64,000 bases of DNA from Raffaelea ambrosiae (lineage: Eukaryota; Ascomycota; Sordariomycetes; Ophiostomatales; Ophiostomataceae): the NCBI GenBank assembly GCA_002778195.1, contig PCDI01000005.1, forward strand, positions 3,039,093-3,103,092, read 5' to 3'. Shown here one piece after another: positions 44,859 to 55,310 of the stretch (positions within the stretch are counted from its first letter, which is position 1; the number at the start of each line of letters is the position of its first letter). A program made the position numbers and the translations under genes. The notes beneath the pieces are model-generated. The model was not told the origin of the DNA and made no database searches. It was given only the letters and a program-made list of their open reading frames with translations.

Positions 44859-46064
44859 TGCAGTGAACAACTGGTTTAGAACTGGTAGTTGGAGACAAGG
44901 AAACTATGCTGTTGCTGCAATGCTTCTGCGTTGAGCGCAAAGAGATTTAAGCAGGTGCGGGCAGCCGGGGTGAGTGACTGTGACTCCACCGGGGTTCCCT
45001 TACTGTGGCGTTCTGGGCTGCAAAACTCAGTCCGATGGACGGAAGGTTGTTGGGCAACAGCCCGTTTCCAGCCTGGGTGACTCTTACCATTGCGGCCAGT
45101 CACTAAAAAAACTTTTTCTAACTTGTTTTCCCACTAAACCTCCCCACCCCCTCCCCATAGCGGATTTGAACTGGACATGTTTGAATGGGGTGGCAGTATT
45201 AGCCGTTATGGCACTGTTAGAGCCACGTGACAAGCCCGCGAAAGAGAACACATAGCACCAGCGCCCATATTCTTCAGTGGGACCGGGTGCTTGCAGAGGG
45301 GGTTTTGTCTTTCAGTGGTCTTTCCCTGGCCATACGTGTGTCGTTTTAGAGGCAGCCCCCGAAATGATTGCGAAAAGAGTCACTTGGTCCGTGGTGGCTA
45401 GGAACTGCAGTATGTTGCACGCCAGCACTTTCGCGTCCGAATTTAAATCAGGTATGCTGAGCATTTTAGTTTTCTATGCTTTTATTATTGCTAATGCTTA
45501 CTTACAGGAGCTCGTTTGGTAGCCAGAAACGTCGAATCATCCATACTACTATGTATGTACTTGTACTTGTACGCACTTGTCCTCTTTGCTGCTGCTGGTC
45601 GTCTGATTGGCTGGATCACTTCCAGACAGCCCATTGAAAGAACAGTGTGGGGCCATTCTCTTATCGAACCAATAAGGGGTCTATCGGTATTTTTAAAGCT
45701 CACGGTTGCTTCCAAGCTGTCCTTTTCTTCGCATCCTATGAAGACAACATTTCCCTCCACACCACCAAAGTTCTGCGACGTGGCTGGAACCTTTTGCCAT
45801 CCTGGGACAGAGACACACTGTTCTTTTGGTCTGATTTTTGTGACAGAGTCACTTTCGTTCCTTTTACGCAGCGATGTGCAACTGCTGCATGCTTCTATTT
45901 GTTCTTGCATAGTATCCCCTATTGCCGGTACTCTCGATCTCTTTCGTTGCGACCCTCCGTTCGAGCTTAATCGTACCCACCCGAGATCCCATTCTGCTGC
46001 GCTGCATTCTTTTTTTCTGCGTTGTCTGATTTTTCTGGCCTCGAATACACTCCAACATACAAAA
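44859..46064. other. Divergent THR4/LHS1 promoter region
   Basis: 1.2 kb. It contains near-consensus Gcn4/CPC1 sites at 44981, 45078 and 45376, a CACGTG at about 45225, two CCAAT boxes in opposite orientation (45606-45610 as ATTGG, 45669-45673) and an 8-mer TACTATGT at 45547-45554. The LHS1 frame stays open back to 45516 but reads as non-conserved sequence. Confidence 0.5.
44981..45382. promoter_or_regulatory. Three near-consensus Gcn4/CPC1 sites upstream of THR4
   Basis: TGACTCC at 44981-44987, TGACTCT at 45078-45084 and its reverse complement AGAGTCA at 45376-45382 each match six of seven bases of TGACTCA. They lie 123, 220 and 518 bases upstream of the THR4 start. Gcn4/CPC1 is known to induce amino acid biosynthetic genes on starvation, including yeast THR4. 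Use here is inferred. Confidence 0.4.
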
Positions 46065-49000
46065 ATGGCAAAGAGCCGGGCGTTGCCTCTGTGGCTTCTC
46101 GTGCTCTGCTTCACGTTGTTCTGCGGCCATGTTGCTGCTGTCTCTGCCGTCCTGGGCGTTGACCTGGGCACGGAGTACATCAAGGCAGCACTTGTGAAGC
46201 CCGGCATCCCACTCGAGATTGTCCTCACCAAAGATTCCCGACGAAAAGAGACTTCCGCCGTCGCGTTCAAGCCCCCGCCGGGCGGCGCCAAACCCGACCA
46301 CTACCCCGAACGTGCCTACGGTTCCGATGCCATGGCGCTAGCCGCCCGCTTCCCCGGCGACGTCTACCCCAATTTGAAAACACTGTTGGGTCTATATGTG
46401 GAGGGAAACCCGGTGGTGGAGGAATACAAGGCCAGGCACCCAGCCCTGAAGCTCGAGGCGCATGGCGTCCTGAAGACGGCCGCCTTCAAGAGCGCTGGCG
46501 CTTTCTCGGCCGAAGAAGAGGCATGGCTTGTCGAAGAACTTCTGGCCATGGAACTGCAGAGCATTCGTCGCAATGCCGAGGCCCTCGCCGGCCATAGCAC
46601 GTCTGTCCGCTCTGCCGTGATCACCGTGCCGCCGTTCTACACCGTCCAGGAGAAGCGCGCCGTCGAGTTCGCTGCTGATCTGGCTGGCCTGCGCGTTCTC
46701 TCGCTCATCAGCGATGGTCTGGCCGTCGGACTCAACTACGCTACTAGCCGGAAGTTCCCCAACGTCAACAAGGGAGAGAAGCCCGAGCTTCACATGGTCT
46801 TCGACATGGGTGCTGGATCCGCCAAGGCGACGATTATCAAGTTCCAGAGCCGATCCGTAAAGGACGTTGGCAAATTCAACAAAACCATCCAGGAGGTGCA
46901 GGTGCTGGGAAGCGGCTGGGATCGGACTCTGGGTGGTGATGCGTTGAACGCTCTCATCCTGGACGACATGGTTGCTCGCTTCGTCGGCACAGCCGGCGCC
47001 AAATCTGTCTCTGCGACGGCCGACAAGGTCAAAAGCCACGGCCGAGCCATTGCGAAATTGTCAAAGGAGGCCGAGCGCATTCGCCATGTGCTCAGTGCCA
47101 ACACCGAGACAACGGCCAATTTTGAGGCTCTGTTTGAGGATGTCGATTTCCGCTACAAGATCAACCGAGCTGAGTTTGAGGCTATGGCCGAGGCGCATGC
47201 TGCCCGTGTTTCTGCAGTGGTGCAACAGGCACTCGCCACCGCAAATCTGGATGCCCACGACCTTGGCTCGTTGATCTTGCACGGTGGTGCGACCCGGACT
47301 CCCTTTGTCCAGAAGCAGCTTGAGCAGATTTTCGGCGACACCAAGAAGCTAAGAAGCAACGTGAACTCGGACGAGGCTGCCGTGTTCGGCGCTGGCTTCC
47401 GCGCCGCAGAGATCAGCCCCAGCTTCCGCGTTAAGGAGATCCGCGTGTCCGAGGGTGCCTCGTTTGGTGTCAGTGCGAAGTGGCCAAACGCCAAAAGCCA
47501 GAAGGTACAGACCCAGCAGCTTTGGACTCCGACCTCGCACCTCGGCGCTGCCCCCAAGGAACTCACCTTCCACAACACCGAAGACTTCAAGATCACGTTT
47601 TACCAGCTTGCCCCGTCGGCCAATGGGCAGACGGAACTTCCCACCAAGATTTTCACTACGCAGAACCTGACCGCTACTGTTTCTTCGCTAGCCGAAAAGC
47701 ATTCTTGTGACCCAAGCACTGTCCTGTTTAAGCTTGGTCTTCGCCTGAGCAGTGACAATGGCGAGGTCGAAGTGATGAAAGCAGTTGCCGAGTGCGAAGC
47801 CGATGAGCTGGAGAAGGAGAGCATCATGGACGGCGTGAAGAATCTGTTTGGTTTTGGCAAGAAGGACCAACAGCCTCTGACAGAAGAGGATGAAGCTTCC
47901 CAGAGTGCGGATGCGAGCGCCAAAGCTTCTGAATCATCTGCTGCTGAGGGCACCCCTTCTTCAAAGTCGACCGCTTCCTCATCTACCTCGACTACTTCAA
48001 CCGCAGCAACCGAGGCTACGCCGGACAACCGTCCTAAAAAGAAGGTCACCGTTGTTGTGCCTGTCAAGTTTGAACTCGAGAAGACGGGAACACCGCAACC
48101 GTCCAAGGCTGATGTCCAAAAGTTGAAGGACCGTCTCAAGGCATTTGAGGCCTCGGACCGTGCTCGTTTCCAGCGGGAAGAGACCTTGAACCAGCTGGAG
48201 AGCTTCACATACAAGGTGCGAGGCTTTTTGGATAGCGAGGAATTCATTTCAGCGTCGACGGAAGAAGAACGCACAAAGTTGGACGAGCTGAGCCGGGAAA
48301 CCGGTGACTGGCTGTACGACGAGGGCTCTGATGCTCCCCGCGAGGAGCTTCTCAAGAAGTTCCGTGAACTGAAGGACATTGTCGACCCTATTGAAAACAG
48401 AATTGCGGAGACCAAGGAACGCCCGAAGCTTCTCACTGCCTTGAAGGACGCGCTCAAGCAATCCGACGAATTTAACAAGTCCATTCGCGAGCGTATTGCT
48501 GAGTATGAGAGCTCCCAATCGTCTCTGTCCGCATCTGCATCTTCTACACAAAGCACGGCATCTACCGAGACAACCGCAACACCTTCTGAGGATGATTTTG
48601 ATGGTCTTGAGGACGATGAGCCCCCAGCGACCGTCTCTGTCGAAGCCGGCAACGAAACGCCTCAAGATGCCGGCCCGGTGCCACCTGTATACACTATTGA
48701 GGACCTGAAGGCGCCCGAAGAGGTGTACGCGTCGGTGTCTGCTTGGCTTTCGGAAAAGGAGGCTGCACAGCAGAAGCTCGGTCCAAACGAAAACCCGGTG
48801 CTCTCTGTCAAGGACCTAAAGGCCAAGAAGGACGAGGTCGATAGGGTGAACATGGATCTGGCTATGAAGGCGGTCCGCAACTTTGAGAGCTCGCAAAAGA
48901 AGGGCAAGTCGAGCAAGGCCAAATCCAGCAAGGCCAGATCGGGCAAGGCCAAATCAAAGAAGACGGCCAAGACAACAACTGCTTCAACTCAGTCGGCTTC

Positions 49001-49073
49001 GAGCGAGAGCCCGTCGCCGAGTGGCTCGAAGGAGTCAAAGGGCAGCAACACCATCAAGCACGAAGAGCTGTGA
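46065..49073 (+). CDS. LHS1: ER Hsp70-like chaperone Lhs1 (GRP170/HYOU1 family)
   Basis: A single exon of 1002 aa from the ATG at 46065, chosen because it places a signal peptide (residues 1-25, PLWLLVLCFTLFCGHVAAVSA) directly before the Hsp70 ATPase start VLGVDLGTEYIKAALVKPG. Further ATPase motifs include VITVPPFYTVQEKRAVEFAA, MVFDMGAGSAKATII and LILHGGATRTPFVQ. An acidic/Ser-Thr-rich loop and the extended helical C-terminal domain typical of the 170-kDa class follow, then a Lys/Ser-rich tail ending in KHEEL. HEEL is a variant of the HDEL retrieval tail. Lhs1 is the nucleotide exchange factor for Kar2/BiP and aids translocation and folding in the ER lumen. The ATPase and extended domains are complete. 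Confidence 0.95.
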   Translation: MAKSRALPLWLLVLCFTLFCGHVAAVSAVLGVDLGTEYIKAALVKPGIPLEIVLTKDSRRKETSAVAFKPPPGGAKPDHYPERAYGSDAMALAARFPGDVYPNLKTLLGLYVEGNPVVEEYKARHPALKLEAHGVLKTAAFKSAGAFSAEEEAWLVEELLAMELQSIRRNAEALAGHSTSVRSAVITVPPFYTVQEKRAVEFAADLAGLRVLSLISDGLAVGLNYATSRKFPNVNKGEKPELHMVFDMGAGSAKATIIKFQSRSVKDVGKFNKTIQEVQVLGSGWDRTLGGDALNALILDDMVARFVGTAGAKSVSATADKVKSHGRAIAKLSKEAERIRHVLSANTETTANFEALFEDVDFRYKINRAEFEAMAEAHAARVSAVVQQALATANLDAHDLGSLILHGGATRTPFVQKQLEQIFGDTKKLRSNVNSDEAAVFGAGFRAAEISPSFRVKEIRVSEGASFGVSAKWPNAKSQKVQTQQLWTPTSHLGAAPKELTFHNTEDFKITFYQLAPSANGQTELPTKIFTTQNLTATVSSLAEKHSCDPSTVLFKLGLRLSSDNGEVEVMKAVAECEADELEKESIMDGVKNLFGFGKKDQQPLTEEDEASQSADASAKASESSAAEGTPSSKSTASSSTSTTSTAATEATPDNRPKKKVTVVVPVKFELEKTGTPQPSKADVQKLKDRLKAFEASDRARFQREETLNQLESFTYKVRGFLDSEEFISASTEEERTKLDELSRETGDWLYDEGSDAPREELLKKFRELKDIVDPIENRIAETKERPKLLTALKDALKQSDEFNKSIRERIAEYESSQSSLSASASSTQSTASTETTATPSEDDFDGLEDDEPPATVSVEAGNETPQDAGPVPPVYTIEDLKAPEEVYASVSAWLSEKEAAQQKLGPNENPVLSVKDLKAKKDEVDRVNMDLAMKAVRNFESSQKKGKSSKAKSSKARSGKAKSKKTAKTTTASTQSASSESPSPSGSKESKGSNTIKHEEL

Positions 49074-50483
49074 GACAAGGGATCAAAACAGATACATACG
49101 CCGCCGGTGCGGGTTCTGGCTTTCTATTTTATTTTAGCATTTCAGGTGTGCATGATATAATGTCCCTGTGCATGGAGTTTGAGGGTAAACCGGGGTTTTC
49201 TGTAGACAGCAAGAAACTTTTTGACTTATACCATATTTGGGGTTTGAAAAAAAAAAAGTTTGTTTGCTACTCTTTCAAGGCACTGCATTGTGAGATTCAC
49301 TTGTGTTCTACATGGTGATGCGCCGTATGACGAAGGGTACAGCAAGCCCTTGGCATAGACCATATCCTTTGTTCTTGTTGCAGATTCCACGCACCGAAGG
49401 GACTTTGTGGAATAGTTTCGATGCTCATGTGACTCTTAACCAAGGGGAACACACTGGTGACATCCGAGTGAACGGCCGAGATGGTATGATCTCATGATAC
49501 AGACGATCAACTGGCTGGTGGCTTACGAATGAACCAACACGTTCCAGTAGGATCACAACTCGGCTTATGAAGGAAGAAAATTGAGTGCTTTCAAGGGCCT
49601 GGCCCCAACACACCGGGACCAAACTCGCACTTCAAGCATTTTCCAGCGCCAACATACTGGCTACCCGTTATTCATCTTCGGTTCCGAAACGTTGGCCTTT
49701 GCATGGAAAATACAGTTGAGAAACAAAACACAGAGTGGACCAGTGGTCCAAGGTGACACATGTACCATTCTGATAGTCTTCGGAAATGCAACCTGATAGA
49801 TTGACGGGCTTCAGTTAAACTGATGCTTATGGTAGATTGGCAACGGAAAGGTGAGTCAAAAAGGGGGTGCGTTTTGTGATAAAGAATATATCATCAATCT
49901 GTCCAGAGAGGCTGGCAACGAGCTTGTTGAAGCCACGGGTCTTTGCATGCATGGGTGCACATATGCGACTCGTGAATTTTTCTGCTTCACCCTGAATCAA
50001 ATTGCATGCACTCGTCAAGTAAGACATACACAAGCAGGGTCGACCAAAATTCAACGAGCCAGAGGGACAGGTCGGACGGAACCGAATGGAATTAAGAAGG
50101 AGCTACACAGTCGTTCCTTCCCGATTCACAACAGGATTGTTACAAACATCGGACTCAAGCAACATGTAAATAAAATACGCGTTGGACCATCCATGATTCG
50201 GGTTGTTTGCTTGGCGTGTACATAATAAGAGAGGTTTGCCACCCCTACACTTCTTCTTCTCCTTCTTTTTCCCATCACCCAGCCGTTCTATTGTCACTCG
50301 CAAGTTGACATTTCGGAACAATCAACAAAGACTTTTCTCACTTCCTCCTTCTCTCACAAATTTGAATCCTTACGCAAAGTCTGACTGACCAAAAGGTGTT
50401 GACTGAGTTCCTGGCCTCAATCGAAAAGTTCCCATTTACGTGCCAGAGTATAATTACTAACTCTTGAGTTGCGTCAGGAAATC
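49074..50483. other. Intergenic region LHS1 to aspartic protease
   Basis: 1.4 kb between tandem genes with moderate AT content. Short frames only. A CT-rich tract at about 50245-50285 and another at 50335-50360 precede the protease gene and probably belong to its promoter or 5' UTR. Confidence 0.5.
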
Positions 50484-51778
50484 ATGCTTTGGAACATCCA
50501 GGCCCTGATTCTTGCTGTGGTCTACATTGGGCTGGCGGCAGCAGGAGTAGCCGACCCCCCTTCCAACGGGGGAGGCAACTATGGCGGACTCAATTACAAG
50601 AAATCCCGGACGTTTTCTGTCGATCTTGTCCGCAACGCAGCGCACAAAAGCAACGGACCGGTTGAGTACGCCAGGGCTCTTTCGAAGTTTGGCGTGGACT
50701 ACAAGAAGCACGCGTCGACAAAGTTCAACTCGGGGCCTATCAGCGCCGTCAACCAGTCCTATGACAAAGAATATTTGAGCCCTGTGTACTTTGGCACGCC
50801 TGGCCAGCTTTGCTGGATGGACTTTGACACCGGCTCTGCTGACCTGTAATTGACCGTCACAATCGCCCAGTTTTCTACTTCTTCACTGACTCATGAGAAA
50901 TCAGATGGCTTTACAGCTCCAAGACCCCTTCATTTTATGTGGCCGGCCAGCGTGTGTACAGTCCTGAGAAGTCGAGCACATCTGCCGTGGTGTCGAACGC
51001 GACCTGGTCCATCTCCTACGGCGACGGCAGCTATGCGGGAGGTAGTATCTACCGGGACACGGTGTCGGTGGGCAACACCACAGTGCTCAATGCCACGGTG
51101 GAGACGGCGAACTCGGTGTCTCGCAGCTTGACTGCTGATGCTGCCATGTCGGGAATTTTGGGCCTGGCTCTGAACCACTCGAGCACAGTCTATCCCGACC
51201 AGCCAACCTTTCTGGATTCTCTGGCGCCGGTGATGGACGAAAACGTGTTTGCCGTCGACCTGAAGTACATGGATACCGGAGCTTACCACTTTGGTTATGT
51301 CAACCAGAGTTCCTACACTGGTGAAGTGTCCTGGCGGCCGGTGATTCAGGAGTCGAATTTTTGGGAGTTCATGCTGCAGTCGATCCATATTGGAGACGAC
51401 CACATGTGGCGCTTTCATGACTGGCCAATGATTGCTGACACAGGAACCACGCTGATGCTACTACCGAGCGATCTCACTGAAAGCTACTATTCCAGGGTGA
51501 CTGGATCGTATTTCAGCGAGGAAGAATTTGGCTGGATCTACCCGTGCAATGTGACCTTGCCCGACTTCCATTTCGGCTTCCGAGACGGGTGGAATGCAAC
51601 GGTTCCTGGGCACTATCTCGAGTTCCAAAACGTCACAGCGAAAAGGTGCTATGGTGGCATCCAGGACAGCATGGAAGATTTTGGGATTTTGGGGGACGCG
51701 TTCCTCAAGGCGCTTTATGTCATCTTTGACGTCGCCGGGTCTCGTGTTGGACTGGCCAACAAGACCCTCACAGCATAG
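50484..51778 (+). CDS. Pepsin-type (A1) aspartic protease, secreted
   Basis: Two exons, 50484-50845 and 50905-51778, give 411 aa. The 59-nt intron (donor GTAATT, acceptor TCAG) splits the codon after the first active-site motif and rebuilds FDTGSADLWLYSS. A signal peptide covers about residues 1-20 and a propeptide runs to about residue 85. The catalytic Asp residues are D115 (DFDTGS) and D299 (IADTGTT); the flap Tyr is Y159 in ISYGDGSY. About ten N-glycosylation sequons are present and no GPI or transmembrane tail is seen. The protein resembles penicillopepsin/endothiapepsin-type acid proteases that digest external protein at low pH. The start was chosen over an upstream non-ATG frame. Confidence 0.93.
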
Positions 51779-52480
51779 TGAAATCAGCCAGACCACGACC
51801 AAGCCGTTTTTGAGCCTGCTCGGGTGGGAATTTCAATATATGTAAGACATGGACCAGGCTATGTTATGAAAGGGGAGGGGCTTGCTATTAGGAGACGGAT
51901 CTATCCAGAAATGTATCCGGCCACAGCATATTAAATACTGTTCTCAGTTGTTCACAGTTGTTCAGTCTGCAATGATACCGTGCACATGATCTGGGGTTGC
52001 TAGGATGTTAGGTGTGCGGTATTAGGAGGAAAAAAGATATATGCTACTCTGGACGATGTGCTAATAATGAGGATTCATGAAAAAAGAAGTTAGATACAGA
52101 AGGCAAGACCTAACATAAGGAGAGTGTGGCCTTCCCCCAACTCTGGCGCCATCCACCAAACCGGCACTACTGACGTTTGCAGGGTAAAGCCAGAAGCAGC
52201 AACAGGACGCGTTGGTCGGCATAATTTGCAGGGGCATTGTGGGCGAGTAGGCAAGAGGTTGTGCGGTTGTGAGGTTGTGAGGTTGTGTGCACGATAACGA
52301 AACAGGTACCGCGGATGGTGAGAATTCGTCGCACTTGCTGGCCCTTTTGTGTATGGGCCTCCCCGTATTATGTGCTGAGGGACTTTCGTGGAGGCACAGA
52401 GGGCTGGGTATCGGTCATGTTGATGAGGCATGGCATAGCAAGATTGAATCGGCTGTTCCGTCAGAGGGAGGAGGAGGGGG

Positions 52481-52512
<32 letters not shown>

Positions 52513-52614
52513 ATGGCAAAACACGGCATAAGGAAAGTCCCAGATTCCCACACTTCTCACAAAGACATCATTTACGAGCCCAGGTCGGTCTAGCGCTCGA
52601 CATCCCCATCTGGT
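51779..52614. other. Convergent 3' region with (GA)n tract
   Basis: Lies between the protease and the small coiled-coil gene. It contains a (GA)14 microsatellite at 52481-52508 and repeated GAGGTTGTG units near 52260-52285. No gene was seen. Confidence 0.5.
52481..52508. repeat. (GA)14 microsatellite
   Basis: Twenty-eight bases of perfect GA repeat in the spacer. Confidence 0.9.
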
Positions 52615-53406
52615 TCAATGAGATTTATCAGCCACTTTCACGCTCTCTTGTTTCGGCAACGGCGTCTGGGGGTGCGTATACCATTGGGACTTACCATCAC
52701 TGCCGACTGGTGTCGGCGGCAACCCGCCCTGCACGGCCTGCTGGCCCGACCGTGCTGTGCCCGGCCGGCCGGAAGGATGCTTCTGGGCGTCCTGATACTG
52801 CTGGTGACGTTGCTGGGGGTACTGCGGGGATGCCTGCTGTCGCTGGCGATGTTCGAGGGACCGCTGGCCCGACGAGGTGGCCTCGGCGCTGGGAGGCCGT
52901 GCTTGGCTGGCATGGCGGGGGTTGCCTGCAGGGTTCGGGGCCTGGCCGCTGCTGTTTGCCTTCAGCCGGGCCTCCATTTCGCGGATGCGGTTCTCGAGCT
53001 CGGAGAGTTCGCTTGTCTGCGAGTAGAGTTGTTGTTTCCTTTTTTTATTGGCGCGGTCAGTGTGTTGTCAAACAACAGGTGGGACACGAGAAACACGGGA
53101 AACTCGAGAAACAAGACGGAACACGGAACACGGTACACGGAACACGGAGGAGGGGGGGGGGGCTTGGGGGTTGGCTCTCTCCCCAGGGATGGCAATCCTA
53201 CCGTTTTTCCACTTGCTCGTCCAGGTCGGCGACCGAGTTGTCGATGCGGAAAAGTTCTCCAAGCTCCTGGGAGAAGGACTGGGCAAGTGTGCTGCGACGA
53301 GGTCAGTGCCAGGAAAGATCAGTCAGGCCGGGAGGGAGGGCTGGCCATACGACATGGGGCGGCGCCCGCTGGGCTTCCACTCGCGGTCGAGCTCTTCGTC
53401 GGTCAT
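52615..53406 (-). CDS. Small coiled-coil protein of unknown function
   Basis: I infer three exons, 53406-53351, 53291-53202 and 53038-52615, giving 189 aa. Splicing joins GRRPMS to TLAQSFSQELGELFRID and EQVEKR to KQQLYSQTSELSELENR; the phases agree and the result is one continuous amphipathic helix of about 60 residues, which supports the model. The second acceptor is an unusual A-rich AAAAAG, so that junction is less sure. The N-terminus begins MTDEELDREWKP. The last 110 residues are disordered, rich in Q, S and P. It resembles short conserved ascomycete proteins with one coiled coil, but I cannot name it. A partner-binding role is likely. Confidence 0.6.
53116..53147. repeat. ACGGAAC-type minisatellite in an intron
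   Basis: Units of ACGGAACACGG and variants repeat about four times inside intron 2 of the small coiled-coil gene, and a looser version extends 5' to about 53084. The G run that follows (53153-53162) suggests a slippage-prone site. Confidence 0.6.
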
Positions 53407-54899
53407 GCTGGGCAGAGTGGCAGAAGGGGGGGCTTCGTGGACGGTGTAAGGCGGCCCGGTGAATAGGCACAAAGGCAATAATTTGCAGGCTGATATGGCG
53501 ATTTGTTCGCGATGTTTTTCGCAGTCGGATGCGTGCTGGGGAGGGCGGTTCTGGACCGGAAGGGTGGCTTCTGGCAATGGGAGAATGACGTGTGAATCAG
53601 TGAATGGCGAGCAGGAAGAGGAGGTGCTCTGGCGGAGGAGATGCAGAGGGAAAGGAGTGCGTATAAGAAAGACGAGGTAGACCAGGGGTGGTCCCCACTC
53701 CCCGGCCTTGCTCGCGCCCCTAAAATAGGTGATGAGCGACAACAGGCTGGTCTGACACCGCTAGACAAAGGAATTGGATCAGCTGGGCTAATCAAAAACG
53801 CGAACAGACGGCCGCCCGAACACCATCTGGTGCGCGCAGCACCAGCCGCAAACAGCGGCAGCAGCCATGCTCTGAAACAGCGGCGACTGTGCGAAGCAGG
53901 CGTCCTTTGTGCAGTTACTAACAGCCATTGCCCGTTTTCGCACGCCTGAGTCCGGCAGGCGGCTGCAGGACAGACGGCCAGAAGAACAGCACGAGCACAA
54001 GACATACCAGCGGCAACCAGGAATGCGACCCAGCAATTAGGCTACTCTGCATGCAAATCACCCCAAACCATAAAAAAGACATGAAGAATTTAATAAAAAA
54101 AAATAAAATGAAGCAATGCGACCAGCGACCCCTTTTCACACAGCAGACGCTGATCGTCGACCAAAGAGTCTGAGGTGCCCAGCTCCCCGCTCGCCTGCCT
54201 CCCCTCCCAAACTCCTGATCCCCGTCCTCTTGTCTCTCCTGTCGGCGCGTGCTGTTTCTGGCCCCATTGAGGAGCGGTTCTGCAATGCCACGAAAATGCC
54301 ATGAGATGCCATGTTATGCAGCCGCCGCATGAGGACACCACCCCCCCCTCCCTGGACCGCCGTGCTCCACACAACGGCCGGCAGCAGGGCTGAATAGATT
54401 ATTTGTATCTAGTTTCATCCCTTGTCTTGGTTTACGAGGCTTGCGAGGAGGCGTGCGATCGGCCTCTATTGGCGGGCTATTGGCTGGGGGGGCGCAACGG
54501 TCGACAGCTAAAAGCACGAAGCGCGACGAACTACTATGTACAGCCAGGCTAGCTGGGACCACCAAACTATGGCCCCGGTTGACATCATAGATATGTAGCT
54601 AAGCACCACATGCAGCAAACGAGGCGGGCGGCGAGAACAGACGGCACGTGATAAGAAACCAGCGAAGCAGAATTTTCTGAAGCTGGCCGGCCACGGTCAA
54701 CCAAGAAGAGAGCGTCTTTCGCCAGCTGGATAAACCCTTCGGCAGCTTCCCCGTTTCCATCAAAACTGCGACTCCCGAAGCGAGCATCGCGAGTCGACAT
54801 CATCGGTAAGTGTTCTCTAGGCCCCGCGGCGGCCGCAGTCTGGCCGCAACGGCAGTGCTTTCGCCGTCTTCCCATTCTGCACTCCTTGTTTTTTGGCCC

Positions 54900-54950
54900 T
54901 TTTTTTACCCTTTTTTTTACCCTTTTTTTTACCCTTTTTTTTTTAACCCC
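54900..54950. repeat. Tandem 12-bp repeat TTTTTTTTACCC
   Basis: Runs of 7, 8, 8 and 10 T are each followed by ACCC (the last by AACCCC), giving a 12-bp period over about 50 bases. It is about 360-410 bases before the start of the bromodomain gene and 150 bases before the sequence gap. Confidence 0.8.
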
Positions 54951-55095
54951 CTGACGGCCAATCTTTTTTTTTTGGGTGGCACACACGCGTCCGCGCTCTC
55001 CAACTGGCAGATTTCGCGACCGCGCTGGCGGCCGCGCTGACAGCTGGCCACGCATCGCCTTTCTGCATTGCCTGCTGGCAGCCAACGCATACCTN

Positions 55096-55159
55096 NNNNN
55101 NNNNNNNNNNNNNNNNNNNNNNNNNNNNNNNNNNNNNNNNNNNNNNNNNNNNNNNNNNN
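55096..55159. other. Assembly gap (64 N)
   Basis: Sixty-four unknown bases, followed by a run of Cs. Another single N lies at 8441 in a G run. True gap length is unknown. Confidence 0.99.
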
Positions 55160-55310
55160 CCCCCCCAATCACCATCATCTTCTCTGCACGAGGCCACAGC
55201 GTGATACTGACCGATGCCTCGGTCCTCCTAACTAGATCGTGGCGCCCCTCCATCTGCTGTCGAGACGCGTCGCTGCGGCCCCTGGTTGCCGGCAAGGCGC
55301 ATCTTGTGGC

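Larger units (their letters stand above)
53407..55310. other. Divergent region with sequence gap
   Basis: 1.9 kb between the small coiled-coil gene and the bromodomain gene. It contains an 8-mer TACTATGT at 54532-54539, a T8ACCC tandem repeat at 54900-54950 and the N gap at 55096-55159. Frames across it are biased or run through the gap. Part of the bromodomain gene 5' UTR may lie in the gap. Confidence 0.4.

Noticed and set aside
45120..45230. Possible tRNA B box (AGTTCAAATCC) on the minus strand
   Set aside because: No A box, acceptor stem or cloverleaf could be drawn around it.
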